DNA of 64,000 nt, taken from Pinus tabuliformis (lineage: Eukaryota; Streptophyta; Pinopsida; Pinales; Pinaceae). Position numbers and translations under genes: made by a program. Shown piece by piece: positions 47,001 through 58,886 of this stretch. A model generated the notes under the pieces. It was not told where the DNA came from. It did no database searches and saw nothing but the letters and a program-made list of their open reading frames with translations. Numbering within the stretch: the stretch's first letter is position 1; every line of letters starts with the position of its first letter. The stretch is from NCBI GenBank assembly GCA_031772625.1, contig CM062815.1, forward strand, positions 916,824,979 through 916,888,978, written 5' to 3'.

Positions 47001-48445
47001 TATCCTTAAATCACCTAGTATCTAAATATCTAAGACATAGTATCAAAGTCTAAAAATCCCGCATTTATACATAACAAAAATTGAAAAACACATTAGGCAT
47101 GACATACTACTAATCATCAGAAGAGTCCACATGAGTTGGATATTTCACGCTCGAGCCAGGTAATTCAGTTTGAGAGAGACACAGAATATACTTTTCTATA
47201 GAGCTGAGGTGGAAATTCTGTTGCTAAAACTGTAATTGAATGAGATGGAATCCTTTATGAATTTATGGAAGAACGATATCAATCTTGGTTGGACTAGTTA
47301 CAGGAGTAGACGGGGATCTTACCACAATATTTTCCATAAAATAATATAGATAGAAGGTCTATTATGCTCAAACGATCAGCGTTTGGTATGACTAGGGTTT
47401 GGAACCAACTCCATCCATTCCTCCACATCTAGATTTTCTTGAGCTTCTTGTTGATTCAATTCCGTCGCCAACCCAAATATGAGCTGGTGAATTTGAGGCT
47501 GAGTGCAAGTTTGATAATCCTGAGTCACTTCATGAATAAGACCATAGGTCAATCTACGAACTTAACCCCGAAAAGGTCATGGATGTGGCTGAATGCCTCC
47601 ATGGCGACACCGTGCACGATGAATCTAACCTTGATCCTCTCCTATCGTGGTGCCTTTGCCAAAGGATGGTTTCACCATATTATAAATTCGTTGGCCACAA
47701 GAATGAATTGGTGTTGTGAAATGGAAACCAACCAACAACAACTCAATGCAAGTTGCTAGCTTAAGGATTTGGTGCATGGACCAAGAGTTGAAACATGAAG
47801 GAGTATCACAGAATAAATCCACATAGCTATAAGCAACAAGCCAATAAAATAAACATTTTCCACTAAATATGACATGGGTATTTTGATAAAGGTCAGAATC
47901 ATCAACCTGTGGCTCCCCAAGCCTTCGAAGAACAAGACACAAAATCCATTCAGATGAGTACTCTCTCAGAGGAGCTCTTATCCTATAGACCAATAGGAGG
48001 AACAAGAAAAAAGGAAACATAACCTAATAACCCATGCTTAGAGTACAAAATGAGTGCCAGTGCACAAACCCCAAATACATTCCCATATGGGAAAGTAAAA
48101 TACCATAATTAACAGAGACAATTAAACCAAATTGAGATTGTCCATTAGAAAAGCTAGCGCTCTCCTTTCCAGATTTCTAGAATCTAGTCTTTCTACCCCA
48201 AAACATTGTCTCAGAGACCCGTTTCCCACAAATTATCATAGAGTAATCAAGCGAAGGGATAGGAAAGGGAGAGTACACTAATAGAACATACCTGCAGAGG
48301 TTGGACACTGGATATTGAAAGAGACCTCCTACACCCGGTAGACAGGCTTTAGGAGGAACCTTCGAGAGCCCACATGAGTATTGCACTTTACCTGCACCCA
48401 AACAAATTACTTTGACTCTAGCTCGAACCAAAATTGCGACACAAA
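44100..48445. repeat. Segmental direct duplication, copy 2
   Basis: Partner of 38865-42130. The first part (44100-44330) matches 38865-39020 and the rest (45426-48445) matches 39043-42130. The 44340-45425 interval is absent from copy 1, so it is either an insertion here or a deletion there. It contains one stretch richer in GC (44660-44900) whose frame shows no domain. Confidence 0.85.
45838..46090 (-). pseudogene. Unrecognised conserved reading frame, copy 2
   Basis: Counterpart of 39479-39730, reading QAYRLKMAEWMSMTKGSSKI, PKVYDIHKS, stop, IVLSRASIGAHMEWFRNHAN and FQWPLEEIRKGTPKE then stop. Conservation of the translation is noted, the family is unknown. Confidence 0.35.
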
Positions 48446-48449
48446 ATCC

Positions 48450-49398
48450 CAAATGGAAGTGGTCATATCCATATCGTTGATCTTCATTAATGCGTTGCAT
48501 GCATATATCCACCTTGCAAAGGTTGGCGAGTGTGTGAGGACTAATACAATGGCCCTCAACGTATTCTCATCTCAATATGATAATCACGACATGGATCCCA
48601 AGGAATCCAATTCTCTTCTCTCACCCCGATCGGGGAAGTATACATATATTTTTAATATTATTGGAAAAATATATATGAATTGGTTGGAATTGGTAATTTG
48701 AGTTATGTACTATGTACTATGTTTATGTTTTACATGTTTTAATGATGTTGAATACATTTATGTATTCAAAATACAATTTAAATAATAAAAAATCACAATT
48801 GCATTGAAAATTGTATCTTCAGTTAGAAAATCAAGAACATAGAATAGTTAGATTAGATATTAAAGTTTTATTTCATAAAATTCAAATATTTAAATCACTT
48901 ATCATAAACCCTTGTTTCTGATTTGTAGGGAAATGCCACCCAACGCCTATTGATATTTTGTAACATACGCCCAAATTTGTTTACAAAAACACATGAGTGA
49001 AATTGTTAATGTTGTGTGTGTGTGTGCGTGCACACACACACACACACACAATTCATACTTAAATAAAATAGTTTTATAGTGGACCAATAGAAACTATTCC
49101 AAATGAATATTTGTAAATTTCTTCTTACATTTTTTTCCATAAGTTTTTATTTTGTTTTTTAATGGATAATTAAAAATTTTATTTTAAAATCCAACGAAGA
49201 AGGAGAGGGTAGTATAGAGATATTGCAATCTAAACGTAATGATGGAAGTTCTATAAGTTCAGAAAAATTGAATGCTATGAAATCAAGCATTTGGATGGGG
49301 GGCAATTGGAATTGTGTCTTTAATAATTTATGAGAAGTATGATAGGGGATTATTAGCACTCAAAGTGATACAGAAATTTTTAATGGTGGAAAAGGAGG
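48450..49398. other. Spacer left of the nested gypsy element
   Basis: No gene recognised; contains the alternating TG/CA tract at 49013-49050. Confidence 0.45.
49013..49050. repeat. TG run joined to CA run, imperfect palindrome
   Basis: TGTGTGTG..CGTG is followed directly by CACACACA.. for about 38 bp, so the strand can fold on itself. Alternating purine-pyrimidine of this length also favours Z-DNA. Confidence 0.9.
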
Positions 49399-49403
49399 GT
49401 GGG

Positions 49404-49736
49404 TGTTAGGTCCCTTCACTACTAGTGTAACCCCTTCTTGTTATTAGTACAACCCCCTTATTATATTGTTGTGCCCATGTAGACCCTATATTGTCATTAT
49501 TGTGCCCCATAGAAGACTACTATTGTTATTATTGTGCCCTTACATTATTATTGTTATGTTGGCTCTGGTTATATTATGACCCCTTAGACTCCTATATATA
49601 GAAAGGAGCTCTTGTCATTTGTATCATCCAAGAATTGTTCATTTGTATAATGTAAATGAGGTTTCCCCCTCGAAGAGGTTGAATTCTAAGGCGTTCAACT
49701 ATCTTTTCTATTTTTTTTTGAGTTGGTTTCATAACA
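49404..49736 (+). repeat. 5' LTR of gypsy element
   Basis: 333 bp, TGTTAGG to ATAACA. It contains a TATA box (TATATATAG, 49593-49601). Its partner at 61549-61881 has the same length with few substitutions. Confidence 0.93.
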
Positions 49737-49738
49737 TT

Positions 49739-49750
49739 TGGTATCAGGAT
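49739..49750 (+). other. Primer-binding site, initiator-Met tRNA type
   Basis: TGGTATCAGGAT two bases after the 5' LTR end. Plant initiator-Met sites read TGGTATCAGAGC, so the first nine bases match. Confidence 0.75.
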
Positions 49751-50329
49751 TTGGATTCTAGGGTTTCGCTGCTCCAAGCAGGTCATTGTAGCATTTGCGC
49801 TATAACCTTTTTTTTTTTTTGCTGCGAAGTTTCAGATGCTAAAACCAAAACCCATTTGGGTTGCAAGTTTAATGAACCTCAGGTCAAAATTACAGAGCTT
49901 TTTGGACTATATTTGTGGAGATATGGTCTGAGGAAGTTGGGCTTTTTGCAGACTCCCGAATTACATTCCAAACAGGTGCATGGGGAAAATAGTCATATCT
50001 TTCGTTTTGAGCATCAGATTGAAATTTCGTAAGAAGTTATAGAAAGAGGATGGACTTTAATTTTCTGTGTATCAGTTTCAGGTACTAAGGTTGAAACAGT
50101 GACACGTGGCACGTCGTATAAGTTCGCTCTATTGAACTAGCCTATAATTAGGTCACCATGGGAGATTTGGTATAACTCTTCCTTAGAGAATCCAATTTTG
50201 ATTAGACTGGTGGCATTGGAAAGAGGACACAGAGGACTACTGCAGTTCGCAATTTTAGAATTGGAAGAGCCAAAATTATAGATCTATAGTCATTTCAAGA
50301 TCAATCTCCTAAAATCAAGAAAAGGCGAT

Positions 50330-50501
50330 ATGAGGAAGTTTGATGGCAAGGATCTAGTAAATTGGATACTACAGATGGAGCAATATTTTGATCTACATGA
50401 GGTGCAACTGTTACAAAAGGTACATATTGCGTCTTCATATTTAGAAGCAAATCAATTTTATGGTATAAAGGGATTTGTTCTCGTAAACCACTTGTCACCT
50501 T
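50330..50501 (+). pseudogene. Gypsy gag, 5' part (left of nested insertion)
   Basis: MRKFDGKDLVNWILQMEQYF and DLHEVQLLQKVHIASSYLEA are typical N-terminal Ty3/gypsy gag. A one-base loss near 50458 shifts the frame. Read in the correct frame the end gives WYKGICSRKPLVT, which continues across the inserted element into WSIFTEEMITHYED at 59902, proving that the two halves were once joined. The 49751-50329 leader has no domain. Confidence 0.88.
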
Positions 50502-51958
50502 TGTCTAGTCAATTTAATGTCTTAAATTGCTCTACATAAATTATCAATCAGGGTATCGTAAACTGATGAAGTGTGGTGCACTATATGTGCTTAGTTAACC
50601 TTTCTCTTACTTCGTTGTTTTATAGTTTATGTTGTTTTTGGGGTTTTGTTCTTGTTGGTTTTCTAAAGTGTTTAATGCAAATGGAAGTCCTATTCTAAGG
50701 TCTTAAGAATACTTTGAAAGGACAAGTATGGATAAAGATTTCAAGACAAGGCCTTTGTCCCTAATGGTAATTTCCAAAACTTAGCACTTCAAAAGAACTT
50801 AAAACATGTTATTGATGGAGTTAGTATTTAAACAAAAGTGTAAATATACAACTAGTTCAATCGAAATAAAATGCAATAATCAAATAATGAGAGAATGACT
50901 ATGTGACCCAGTATCCTTGCTGCTTCAGCAAAAGGACAAGACGATTCTATCACGTCATTAGTTCATTAAAAGGCTATGTGCATCACTAATCTACAATCAA
51001 CTTGAAAGAAATTTATGTACACTAATATACATGTTTTTAAAAAAAGAAATAAAATGCATCAATTTAAAAAGACATCTGTACATTAATATACATGAAATAA
51101 GAAAAAGAAATGCAAGAAATTAAAGTGACAACTATACAAGGCAGGGGCCCTCTACCACCTATGAAATCAAAGCAAAATTAAACACACTTGCATGAATTAA
51201 AATTGCATGAATGAAAAATCTAATCTATCTTACATTCTACAAAACAATATTTACAAAATGAAATCTACTCTACCTTACATTCTAATACGCTCCATGACAT
51301 CTACTTCACATCTCCTTCCATGTTGAGAACATCAAAGCTTTATTGAATTCTTCAAAAGTAAAAAGTACAACAAAGTTCTTCAAAGCTTTCAAAAGCCATC
51401 AAGGAAGAACTACAAACTTAAGAACTAGGGACTAAAAAGACTAAAAAGGACTAACAAATGAAGGAGAGAGATCTCCTATTTATACAGAAAGATGAGAACC
51501 ATCTCATTAATGATAGTCCATGAATCTCTCCCTCTACCTCTAGAGTCCTAATCAGAATAGGAACTGATAAGACACATGTCTTTTTAGAGTTACAATACAA
51601 TTAGGAGATGTGACACATATCCTCATGATCCCATGATTCTTTCCAACCAAATTCGAATTTGGCCTTAGAGTGCCACATAAGGGTCTTCTAGAAGCCTCCT
51701 TTCAACCTACACATGTCAACAATCTCAACCCATTTGTTAGGTATAAGCATATGCACATTATTTTCTAATGTTTAACCACAAATTCACTTAAAAGGCTTAG
51801 AAATAATAAATATTGGAAAACCATAAAGGTGGCCCAATGATAATGAAAGTGAGATGAATGTGGTGACATAGTAGTGAAATGGAGGTGAAATGGAGGTGAT
51901 ATAATGGACATAATAGTGAAAGTGTAATGGAAACGAATGACATTTTCAAGACTCAACA
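50502..51958 (-). repeat. 3' LTR (copy A) of nested element
   Basis: The complete 1457-bp LTR, minus-strand TGTTGAGTCTTG to GACTAGACA. A TATA box, TATAAATAG, lies at 51484-51476. It serves as reference for the fragments at 56784-59901. Confidence 0.93.
51476..51484 (-). promoter_or_regulatory. TATA box in LTR of nested element
   Basis: TATAAATAG on the minus strand, about 475 bases into the LTR. The same sequence is present in fragments B, C and D. Confidence 0.6.
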
Positions 51959-51970
51959 TACCCCCCAACT
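51959..51970 (-). other. Polypurine tract of nested element
   Basis: Minus strand AGTTGGGGGGTA directly before the TGTTGAG start of the 3' LTR. Confidence 0.75.
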
Positions 51971-54782
51971 GAAGCTATTGCATGTCCTCATGCAATATAT
52001 ATTACATGAACTCTTTTGATCCTTGAGCTTTGGCTTAACTTTGCATGATATCATTTGATAACTTCATGTTTCTGCAAAGTGTTTCATTTGAATTGCAACA
52101 TGGTTGGTTCTTGTGTTACAACCAATTTTTTCTTTTGTTGCCTTCTATTTTGATCTTTGAACTTTGCATAATGATATTTTGATTATTGTTGCAAAGTATA
52201 TCTTTATTGGATTGCATGATGGTTGGTTCTTGTGTGACAACCATGATTTTGTTTGTATCCAATTTATCCTTTAAGAACTTTTTCAAAAGCCATTGTATGC
52301 TCATAATAACAATGTAATAACTAATATATGTTGGAAGTATGTGAGATCCTGATTATGATATGGACATGGCAAGATATGAATATGAATGTATTCCCCCCCC
52401 CCAACTGATGGTATTGGCAATTTTATGAAATGAGGAAGAGAAATGTTTTTCCAACAATTATCATTCTAGCTTTTATGGAATTCTATGGTCGAAAGTTAGA
52501 AAATGACATACCTTCACTTACCCTTTGGAATGGATGAGTTGTATGTGTGGTGGCTGAAAACTTTTGATCATATTCTTCTTCAAGTGGCTGAACAAGAGGA
52601 GTCATGGATAGAGAGATAAGATGACTTTTATTGCTTCTACTAAAACTTGCTGAATCTGCTCCAAAATGCTGAAAATAATAGTCTTCATGTCTTCAAAACT
52701 CATTGGCACAATTCCTACTATGTGAAAAGATGTTCTGATGTCGAACATAGTAGGAAATTGTTGGCTTAGTGGCCATTAATGGATGCCACTAGTCAACACG
52801 AGAACTCTCACCATTGATGACAATGAGAGTCAAGATGCCCAAACACATCTTGCTAGGTACGAATGAATTTACTGAAGTCGAGTCACCTAGAAGATCTGAC
52901 GAACAAGGGACATTAATGTATTCCCATTGCTTGTCAGCATGAGAACTTGCCATTAAGGCATGCAAGCCTCAAGGTGTTTTTACAAAGAACTTAGACTCAA
53001 AGGACTATGGACTCAATAATTTGCATTGAAGCAGGGCTTATTTGCGGAATGAAAATGACAAGAAATGGAGGATGAAAATGGAAGATGGCAATGGAGAGTA
53101 GAAATGGCAATGGGAAATAAGCATATGAATGAGCCTCTTGCTTTTATTTGTGGGTTATGAATGGACAAAAAGAGATGGAAAGTGTATGTGAATTTAAATG
53201 GAAAGTATGAAGTGGAATGAGGTGAATGGTTTATTATGAAGTATGGATGTGATGGATGAATGTGATGGAGACAATAGTATCTGAAAGTATTTCAAGTGTT
53301 TGGATCTGATTTTGCATCAGCATATTTCCTCTTTGTTGTTGATCATCCTCTTATGAAACAAATTGGTCTCTTAGAGAGACACCATTCTCTTGTAGTCATT
53401 TGTCCTTCCTCCTGGAACCTGCAAAAAAACTAATACTTCTTCTGCAATGGAATGTAAGATTATCAAAGGAGAGAGATGGCCAATCTCTCTAGTTATGATA
53501 TTTACACACAAAACTAAGAATTTGTATTAATGAAACAAGTTCTCAAAGGAAAAATCAAAAGAATTTATACCTGCTTTGGAATTAGTGCCTCAAGTTGATG
53601 TTGCTTCTTTTCAGCAATTTATTTCATTATTTACCATTCCAAACTCAAATGATGGATTTCTCATTGTGTAGATCTTGTTGAGATCTTTCCAATGGTACTT
53701 AAATCATCAAAATCTGATTTTGTATGAAAAAGTTAGGCTGATTTGAACAATAAGGTTTTTCTGGCTGCGGAATTGGAGAACAGCTGCGGAATTGGACTTT
53801 AGCTGCGGAATGTGCACAGTTCTGTAGCTAAAAATCTTGAATACAGAGTTAGCAATTCATCTTTCATCATCAGTCCAAAATTAATCAATACCTTTAGAAA
53901 TGTGAGAAAATAACTTGTTCATTTCATTGATTCAAAATTATTATTTTTTCTTGACATGCAGCGACTCAGTGTGGCGACTTAGTGTGGCGACTTAGTGATA
54001 ACACACAATTTGACTTCCCTTTGACCGGGGTCTTTTTCATCAAATTTGATCGAATGAATAGGACACCATCCATGTATTGACATTCCCCCAGCTACCCATG
54101 TGGCTTGTTTTGCTTGATGACACCTGCAACCTAGAGTTTAACAAAACAGCTGCGGAAAGTTGGGCTAGCTGTGGAATGTTGAGCTAGCTGAAACAGTCAA
54201 CCATCGGTTTCAAGTTATCTTCTTCATTGTTTGCATGTAGGAACCCTGTGAATTGCAGTGGCATATGGAGCAAACCAAGGTACTTACTCTTTTGTTGCAT
54301 TTTGTTTCATCTGCTGATGGATTTTATATCATCGCATGCCTTTTGATATTCATATAATACAAATCAATTGAACACTGATTCAGATTGTTTGTGTGTGACA
54401 TTAATAGTTTATAGCATCAGCCAAAAGAAAGTTAAGGTGTTGACAAACTGATCTTCCATATGATAGCCTTTTCCATGGAAATAGCAAAGGAACCACCCTT
54501 TTTGATTGCAGAAGTGGTGAACCTGAAGGATGTTGTGCTTGACTCAAAGTCCATACACGTGAAGATTGTAAAATGCAATGTTTCTTTTGCTTCAAAACTC
54601 ATTGCAGTAAAAGACTATTGTAGCAAGACCACAATTGCAAATGATGGGAATTTACACAATTATGTATTGCTGGAGACTACAATGGTAGATGGAAAACTAT
54701 TCCCATGATTAATGCTACTGACTGCTAATCTTTTGAAACAGTGTAAGTGCCCCCTCAAGACAACTAACTTAACTAGTGCAAT

Positions 54783-55190
54783 TCACGGTTCAGCTCTGCC
54801 AGGCTTTGTTTGGAACACTGCCATGTTTTGTTGAGTCTTCAATCTTGGAACCTTCAACTCCTTTGTATCCGATAAACAGCTTGTACCAGGAACTTCTGAG
54901 ACCTTAGTGGTTTTGGCATCCATCGGCAAGCTACTGCGAACAAGTTGGTTCTTCTTTCGCTTGTAGTGATGATCTTGTACCATGCCATTGGATGGTGATT
55001 GGCTACCTTCACCGATAGACGCTGTTGAACTATGCAATTTACACGTTTGAGCTGCAATTAACTGATTTGACTTTCGCTTCAAATAAATCACTTGAGTTTG
55101 ACGAATTAACTTTTTCAGCAAAAGCATGTGAGGTATATGGTATGAGTAGAGTAATGGCAGGAACCTTTCGGATCGGATGACTGTGTACAT
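54783..55190 (-). pseudogene. Possible captured host-gene fragment
   Basis: A 135-codon frame in the sense direction of the nested element carries two related basic motifs, LKRKSNQLIAA and YKRKKNQLVRSS, separated by a Ser-rich stretch. Repeats of this KRKxNQL kind remind me of basic motifs in plant CCCH zinc-finger proteins, but I recall this only loosely and no zinc finger is present. No retroviral motif is seen. It could be captured coding sequence or chance. Confidence 0.25.
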
Positions 55191-56550
55191 GTCTCAACAA
55201 ATGGTTGCGGATATTATGGTCACGTCTCAAGAGTACAATGAATATGTGGAAGTGCAGTTAGTCGGAATAAGCATAATACTATAATTAGGCTTGAATAACA
55301 ACACATAGATGATTCCTATTTGGATTTATGCTCCTCAGGCACGCGGAATTGAATTACACATTCAAACTATCTGTTAATTAACTTAATTTCCGTATTTCTT
55401 CACGCGGCAGCAAAAAAAAGGCTCCAAAGAACCGAAGATTTCTCCCAGACCGCCACGAATTTCCTCAAACGGTTTCTGGGTTATCTTATTAACCCACCTG
55501 GAAAAAAAAACCCATGTTTTAGTTTTTTAAAATTCATCTCCATTTGGGCAAATCGAACGTTTGAAGTTTGACGTTTTTTCTGTGTTTTACGTTTTTCCTG
55601 AGTTGCTGCTTTTCAGCTGTGAAATTGATTTCCGAGAAAAAAATTGTTTTGAGACGTACTCACAGCATATGAATTTTGATGAGCTTGTTCCATTATTGAA
55701 ATTCTGTTTTCACGAAGAGGTTCAGATGGTTGTGGTTTCAGGAACATCAAAGCTACTCCGAGCTAGAAAACTGGCCATGGCTGAAGGACAAGCGCAGGGA
55801 TGTAAGCAACTCTCTGTTTCTGACTGATAATGTAGCTATCCAAGGGTGAAATCAACTCAAAAATATGCCACTAAATGATGAATGCCTCCTACAGGAACCA
55901 ACCTCCAAAAATGCACAATTCGGTCCTCTTTTTTTCTCATATATACAGTGCATTTTTTATGTTGCATGTTTATTTCAGGCCAAAGCTTGATCAAGGAGGC
56001 AGATTTTTTTTATTGAAGCCACAATGAAAACTAGGAATGGAGATAGCCATAGATTGCTTTTCTCTTTTTTTTTTCTTCTCTGAAATTGTAAAATTTTATA
56101 AAAAGGATTAATGATTTTCAATTTCAGGCAGCAAATACTTCAAGAAAAACATGCTAAAAACAAGACTTTGACTGAGGTCCTAGGTTGGTTTTTCATCGAT
56201 CTGAGCTGGGTGACTAGGATAGGATCCATGTTGGGACAATTCTGGAGATGACCATGTGGTCGGTTTTTTCATTGGATGCCTGTAACCTGCTAAACCTTGA
56301 AACGGTTGTGGAATTCACAGCTAGCTGCGGAATTCTCTGCTAGCTGCGGAATCAGGGCAGTTTCCACAGCTAAGTTGCAAAACCTTATTAAAATAGGATA
56401 CAGTGTTTTGAAGACCACTACAAACCATAACCAGACAATTTTGGACAATTTGAACCTATCCAAGCAGTTGAGTTTCATTTTTCTCATCATTTTTTTTTTA
56501 TTGAATCAATTGAAATGTTGAAGTTTATTGTCTCCTTTTTTTTTTCATTT

Positions 56551-56720
56551 TTTTTTTACATAATAATTCTTTTTCTGATCCTCCAGATCACACAAAGTGC
56601 AAGAGGAGAGCATACTCAAGAATTATTAACCTTTTTTTTTTTTTTTTACATAACAATCATTTTTCTGATCCTCCAGATCACACAAAGTGCAGGAGGAGAG
56701 CATACTCAAGAATTGTTAAT
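56551..56720. repeat. 90-bp tandem duplication
   Basis: TTTTTTTACATAA, TTTTTCTGATCCTCCAGATC and ACACAAAGTGCA.GAGGAGAG occur twice at a 90-bp period with few differences. Confidence 0.9.
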
Positions 56721-56762
56721 TTTTTTTTTCAGGTGTAAGAAATAAGGTCTCCTAATTACACT

Positions 56763-56780
56763 TCCCCGGCAACGGCGCCA
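56763..56780 (-). other. Primer-binding site, tRNA-Asp type
   Basis: Minus strand TGGCGCCGTTGCCGGGGA, 18 bases complementary to the 3' end of plant tRNA-Asp including CCA, three bases from the LTR end at 56784. Confidence 0.9.
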
Positions 56781-56783
56781 AAA

Positions 56784-57795
56784 TGTCTAGTCAATTTAAT
56801 GTCTTAAATTTCTCTACATAAATTATCAATCCGGGTATCGTAAACTGATGAAGTGTGGTGCACTATATGTGCTTAGTTAACCTTTCTCTTACTTCGTTGT
56901 TTTATAGTTTATGTTGTTTTTGGGGTTTTGTTCTTGTTGGTTTTCTAAAGTGTTTAATGCAAATGGAAGTCCTATTCTAAGGTCTTAAGAATACTTTTAA
57001 AGGGCAAGTATGGATAAAGATTTCAAGGCAAGGCCTTTGTCCCTAATGGTAATTTCCAAAACTTAGCACTTCGAAAGAACTTAAAACATGTTATTGATGG
57101 AGTTAGTATTTAAACAAAAGTGTAAATATACAACTAGTTCAATCGAAATAAAATGCAATAATCAAATAATGAGAGAATGACTATGTGACCCAATATCCTT
57201 GCTGCTTCAACAAAAGGACAAGACGATTCTATCACGTCATTAGTTCATTAAAAGGCTATGTGCATCACTAATCTACAATCAACTTGAAAGCAATTTATGT
57301 ACACTAATATACATGTTTTAAAAAAAAAAATAATGCAGCAATTTAAAAAGACATCTGTACATTAATATACATGAAATAAGAAAAAGTAATGCAAGAAATT
57401 AAAGTGACAACTATACAAGGCAGGGGCCCTCTACCACCTATGAAATCAAAACAAAATTAAACACACTTGCATGAATGAAAAATCTAATCTACCTTACATT
57501 CTACAAAGCAATATTTACAAAATGAAATCTACTCTACCTTACATTCTAATATGCTCCATGACATCTACTTCACATCTCCTTCCATGTTGAGAACATCAAA
57601 GCTTTATTGAATTCTTCAAAAGTACAAAGTACAACAAAGTTCTTCAAAGCTTTCAAAAGCCATCAAGGAAGAACTACAAACTTAAGAACTAGGGACTAAA
57701 AAGACTAAAAAGGACTAACAAATGAAGGAGAGAGATCTCCTATTTATACAGAAAGATGAGAACCATCTCATTAATGATAGTCCATGAATCTCTCC
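56784..57795 (-). repeat. LTR fragment B, truncated
   Basis: Corresponds to 50502-51531 of the full LTR; its first 427 bases (in sense direction) are missing and replaced by the tRNA-Glu sequence. Joined to a complete primer site on its left. Confidence 0.92.
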
Positions 57796-57798
57796 TGG

Positions 57799-57871
57799 TT
57801 CCGTTGCCGAGACTTGAACCCGGGTCTCTCGGGTGAGAGCCGAGTATCCTAACCAACTAGACTACAACGAC
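57799..57871 (-). tRNA. tRNA-Glu(CTC)-like sequence with encoded CCA
   Basis: The minus strand gives a full cloverleaf: D arm TAGTCTAGTTGG, anticodon arm CTCGG-CTCTCAC-CCGAG with anticodon CTC, T arm with GGTTCAAGTCT, and 3' strand CAACGGA plus discriminator A. The next three bases (57798-57796) are CCA, which plant nuclear tRNA genes do not encode, so the sequence was probably copied from a mature tRNA. The 5' end reads GTCGTTG instead of the expected TCCGTTG, leaving one mismatch and one G-T pair at the acceptor tip. That end merges with the partial primer site TGGCG of LTR fragment C. Internal A and B boxes look usable, but I consider it a retro-copied tRNA, not a normal gene. Confidence 0.8.
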
Positions 57872-57878
57872 GCCAAAA

Positions 57879-58856
57879 TGTCTAGTCAATTTAATGTCTT
57901 AAATTGCTCTACATAAATTATCAATCCGGGTATCGTAAACTGATGAAGTGTGGTGCACTATATGTGCTTAGTTAACCTTTCTCTTACTTCGTTGTTTTAT
58001 AGTTTATGTTGTTTTTGGGGTTTTGTTCTTGTTGGTTTTCTAAAGTGTTTAATGCAAATGGAAGTCCTATTCTAAGGTCTTAAGAATACTTTTAAAGGAC
58101 AAGTATGGATAAAGATTTCAAGACAAGGCCTTTGTCCCTAATGGTAATTTCCAAAACTTAGCACTTCAAAAGAACTTAAAACATGTTATTGATGGAGTTA
58201 TTATTTAAACAAAAGTGTAAATATACAACTAGTTCAATCGAAATAAAATGAAATAATCAAATAATGAGAGAATGACTATGTGACCCAGTATCCTTGCTGC
58301 TTCAGCAAAAGGACAAGACGATTCTATCACGTCATTAGTTCATTAAAAGGCTATGTGCATCACTAATCTACAATCAACTTGAAAGCAATTTATGTACACT
58401 AATATACATGTTTAAAAAAAAATAAAAATGCAGCAATTTAAAAAGACATCTGTACATTAATATACATGAAATAAGAAAAAGAAATGCAAGAAATTAAAGT
58501 GACAACTATACAAGGCAGGGGTCCTCTACCACCTATGAAATCAAAGCAAAATTAAACACACTTGCATGAATGAAAAATCTAATCTACCTTACATTCTACA
58601 AAGCAATATTTACAAAATGAAATCTACTCTACCTTACATTCTAATATGCTCCATGACATCTACTTCACATCTCCTTCCATGTTGAGAACATCAAAGCTTT
58701 ATTCAATTCTTCCAAAGTACAAAGTACAACAAAGTTATTCAAAGCTTTCAAAAGCCATCAAGGAAGAACTACAAACTTAAGAACTAGGGACTAAAAAGAC
58801 TAAAAAAGACTAACAAATGAAGGAGAGAGATCTCCTATTTATACAGAAAGATGAGA
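57879..58856 (-). repeat. LTR fragment C
   Basis: Corresponds to about 50502-51496 of the full LTR and keeps the LTR end GACTAGACA, the TTT spacer and the first bases of the primer site (TGGCG). Confidence 0.92.
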
Positions 58857-58886
58857 CACATAGGAACTTGAAAGAAATTTATGTAC

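Larger units (their letters stand above)
51971..56762 (-). other. Internal region of nested element, no retroviral genes seen
   Basis: About 4.8 kb between polypurine tract and primer site shows no gag, protease, RT, RNase H or integrase motif on either strand. It contains scattered repeats of AGCTGCGGAAT (53764-53811, 54148, 56323, 56342; reverse ATTCCGCAGCT in the sense direction), a 90-bp tandem duplication at 56551-56720 and a possible captured gene piece at 54783-55190. Open frames at 54460-54708 and 55561-55827 have no recognised domain. Confidence 0.7.

Noticed and set aside
57799..57871. Functional nuclear tRNA-Glu gene
   Set aside because: Encoded CCA, altered 5' acceptor bases and exact placement between LTR fragments favour a retro-copied tRNA; it could still score as a tRNA by covariance search.
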